From: SZAS-7 sp964514655
GTDB taxonomy: Bacteria; Chlamydiota; Chlamydiia; Chlamydiales; FEN-1388
Reading direction: 5' to 3'
NCBI GenBank assembly: GCA_964514655.1
Contig: CAZEQY010000058.1
Span: 1-5,257, forward strand
Length of the DNA stretch: 5,257 bases
The translations under genes were made by a program, and so were the position numbers. Under the pieces are notes generated by a model. It was not told the origin of the DNA, did no database searches, and saw only the letters and a list, made by a program, of their open reading frames with translations. This document shows, piece after piece, positions 4,596 through 5,257 of the stretch. Within the stretch, counting starts at the first letter, position 1; every line of letters begins with the position of its first letter.

Positions 4596-5257
4596 ATGGA
4601 TCCACATGGCCCACTTTTACCCAGATTGCCCGAAAACGAAATTAATCTTTCTTCCCCAGTCAAAAAACAGCAAAAAAAAGCAGATGTTCAGATATCGAAG
4701 ACCTTTCAGCGGCAGGTAAAGCCGGTTGCTGAAAATGGTGGAGATAAAAAGGCGGCTTTTAAAGCGGCTCGTGCCTCCTTAGAGCTCACATCTCGTGTAA
4801 TGCAAAAGGCTATTCATCAGGTAGAGCAATCGCTTCATATAGCTACTACAGGGCTATCGCTAGAAGAACGCTTAAAGAATATGCCGGAAATTCCTGGCTC
4901 AAAAGGCATTAGCGGGGCGTATTTTACAGGTCCCGTGACTAATCGGTTGTTGCTTGTAAAACCTGCAATTCAAGAGCCTGGCATGCCAGGCTGTACAAGA
5001 AGTGATGAAGCTCATCCAGCTCAAGAGCCAGGAAAAGGTGCCATTAGAGAGCGCCTGGCCTATGCCTTACAGCAAGAAACGGGCATTTCTTTTGGCGTAC
5101 CAGAATCAACAGTCCATCTATTTAGTCATGAAATGTTTGGTCTTTCATCTAGTGTTGATAAGGCTCTTTTTTCTCTAAATGCCTTTGATTCTTTATCGCG
5201 GCATGACGACACTCAGCTGCCCAAAAAAATCACAAACTGTATATCGCCCACGAAGGC
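4596..5257 (+). CDS. PI3/PI4-kinase-like domain protein, N-terminal part (runs off the window)
   Basis: The frame is open from ATG 4596 to the window edge, giving 220 codons with no stop. After a Lys/Gln-rich N-terminal region (1-60) and a likely helix (about 60-95), residues 100-170 show the N-lobe signature of the PI3/PI4-kinase fold in its bacterial form. There is a nucleotide loop SKGISGAYF (102-110), a lysine in LLLVKPAIQEP (118-128; Lys122 as the ATP-binding Lys), RERLAYAL (151-158; Glu152 as the Lys-pairing Glu), and a GVP turn (167-169). The catalytic and metal loops would lie beyond the window. Related proteins phosphorylate phosphoinositides or proteins; several are secreted effectors of intracellular bacteria, but secretion here is inference. 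A GGGA block lies about 10 nt before the ATG; GTG 4566 in frame is an alternative start. The composition does not look decayed. Confidence 0.72.
   Translation, partial: MDPHGPLLPRLPENEINLSSPVKKQQKKADVQISKTFQRQVKPVAENGGDKKAAFKAARASLELTSRVMQKAIHQVEQSLHIATTGLSLEERLKNMPEIPGSKGISGAYFTGPVTNRLLLVKPAIQEPGMPGCTRSDEAHPAQEPGKGAIRERLAYALQQETGISFGVPESTVHLFSHEMFGLSSSVDKALFSLNAFDSLSRHDDTQLPKKITNCISPTK

Noticed and set aside
1..5257. CRISPR array or tRNA gene
   Set aside because: There are no regularly spaced repeats and no cloverleaf with a T-loop GTTCRA motif in a plausible setting.

Overview
This window looks like an accessory, decaying intergenic-rich region of a bacterial genome. It has moderate to low GC by eye, several mobile-element remnants, and the start of a gene for an effector-like lipid-kinase-fold protein. 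I think an amoeba-associated, chlamydia-like (PVC) bacterium is plausible. That rests only on the style of the content (Fic, PI3/PI4-kinase-like protein, palindromic intergenic repeats, group II introns) and is inference, not proof.

Left part (1-1190): a palindrome followed by a short conserved tail (1-54) abuts a Fic-family gene. The Fic frame is intact to its stop, but recognisable coding sequence extends upstream of the first usable start as far as the repeat junction, so the gene has lost its 5' end. A terminator-like hairpin (1114-1138) and a second hairpin (1160-1190) follow.

Middle part (1191-3505): a full-length group IIC intron (1191-3123) carries its reverse transcriptase/maturase. 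Immediately after it, with no spacer, lies a 382-bp derivative of the same intron (3124-3505) made by two internal deletions. The lengths balance exactly: 1933 - 1039 - 512 = 382. The 5' exon is the hairpin ending at 1190. The 3' exon (3506-3527) is the same tail, with 21 of 22 bases matching, that follows the palindrome at the left edge. Positions 1-54 therefore look like an intron-free copy of the target element. This fixes both intron boundaries and fits the known preference of IIC introns for stem-loop targets.

Right part (3506-5257): two related palindromes lie in a non-coding stretch. They are followed by a small cupin gene on the minus strand with a strong Shine-Dalgarno, and by a divergent, well-initiated but very short reading frame. 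That frame stops just before a relic of a different group II intron (domains V-VI with an AGC triad). The window ends inside a gene whose product carries the N-lobe signature of a PI3/PI4-kinase-like domain. I see no operon linking these genes; the common theme is repeated insertion and truncation.
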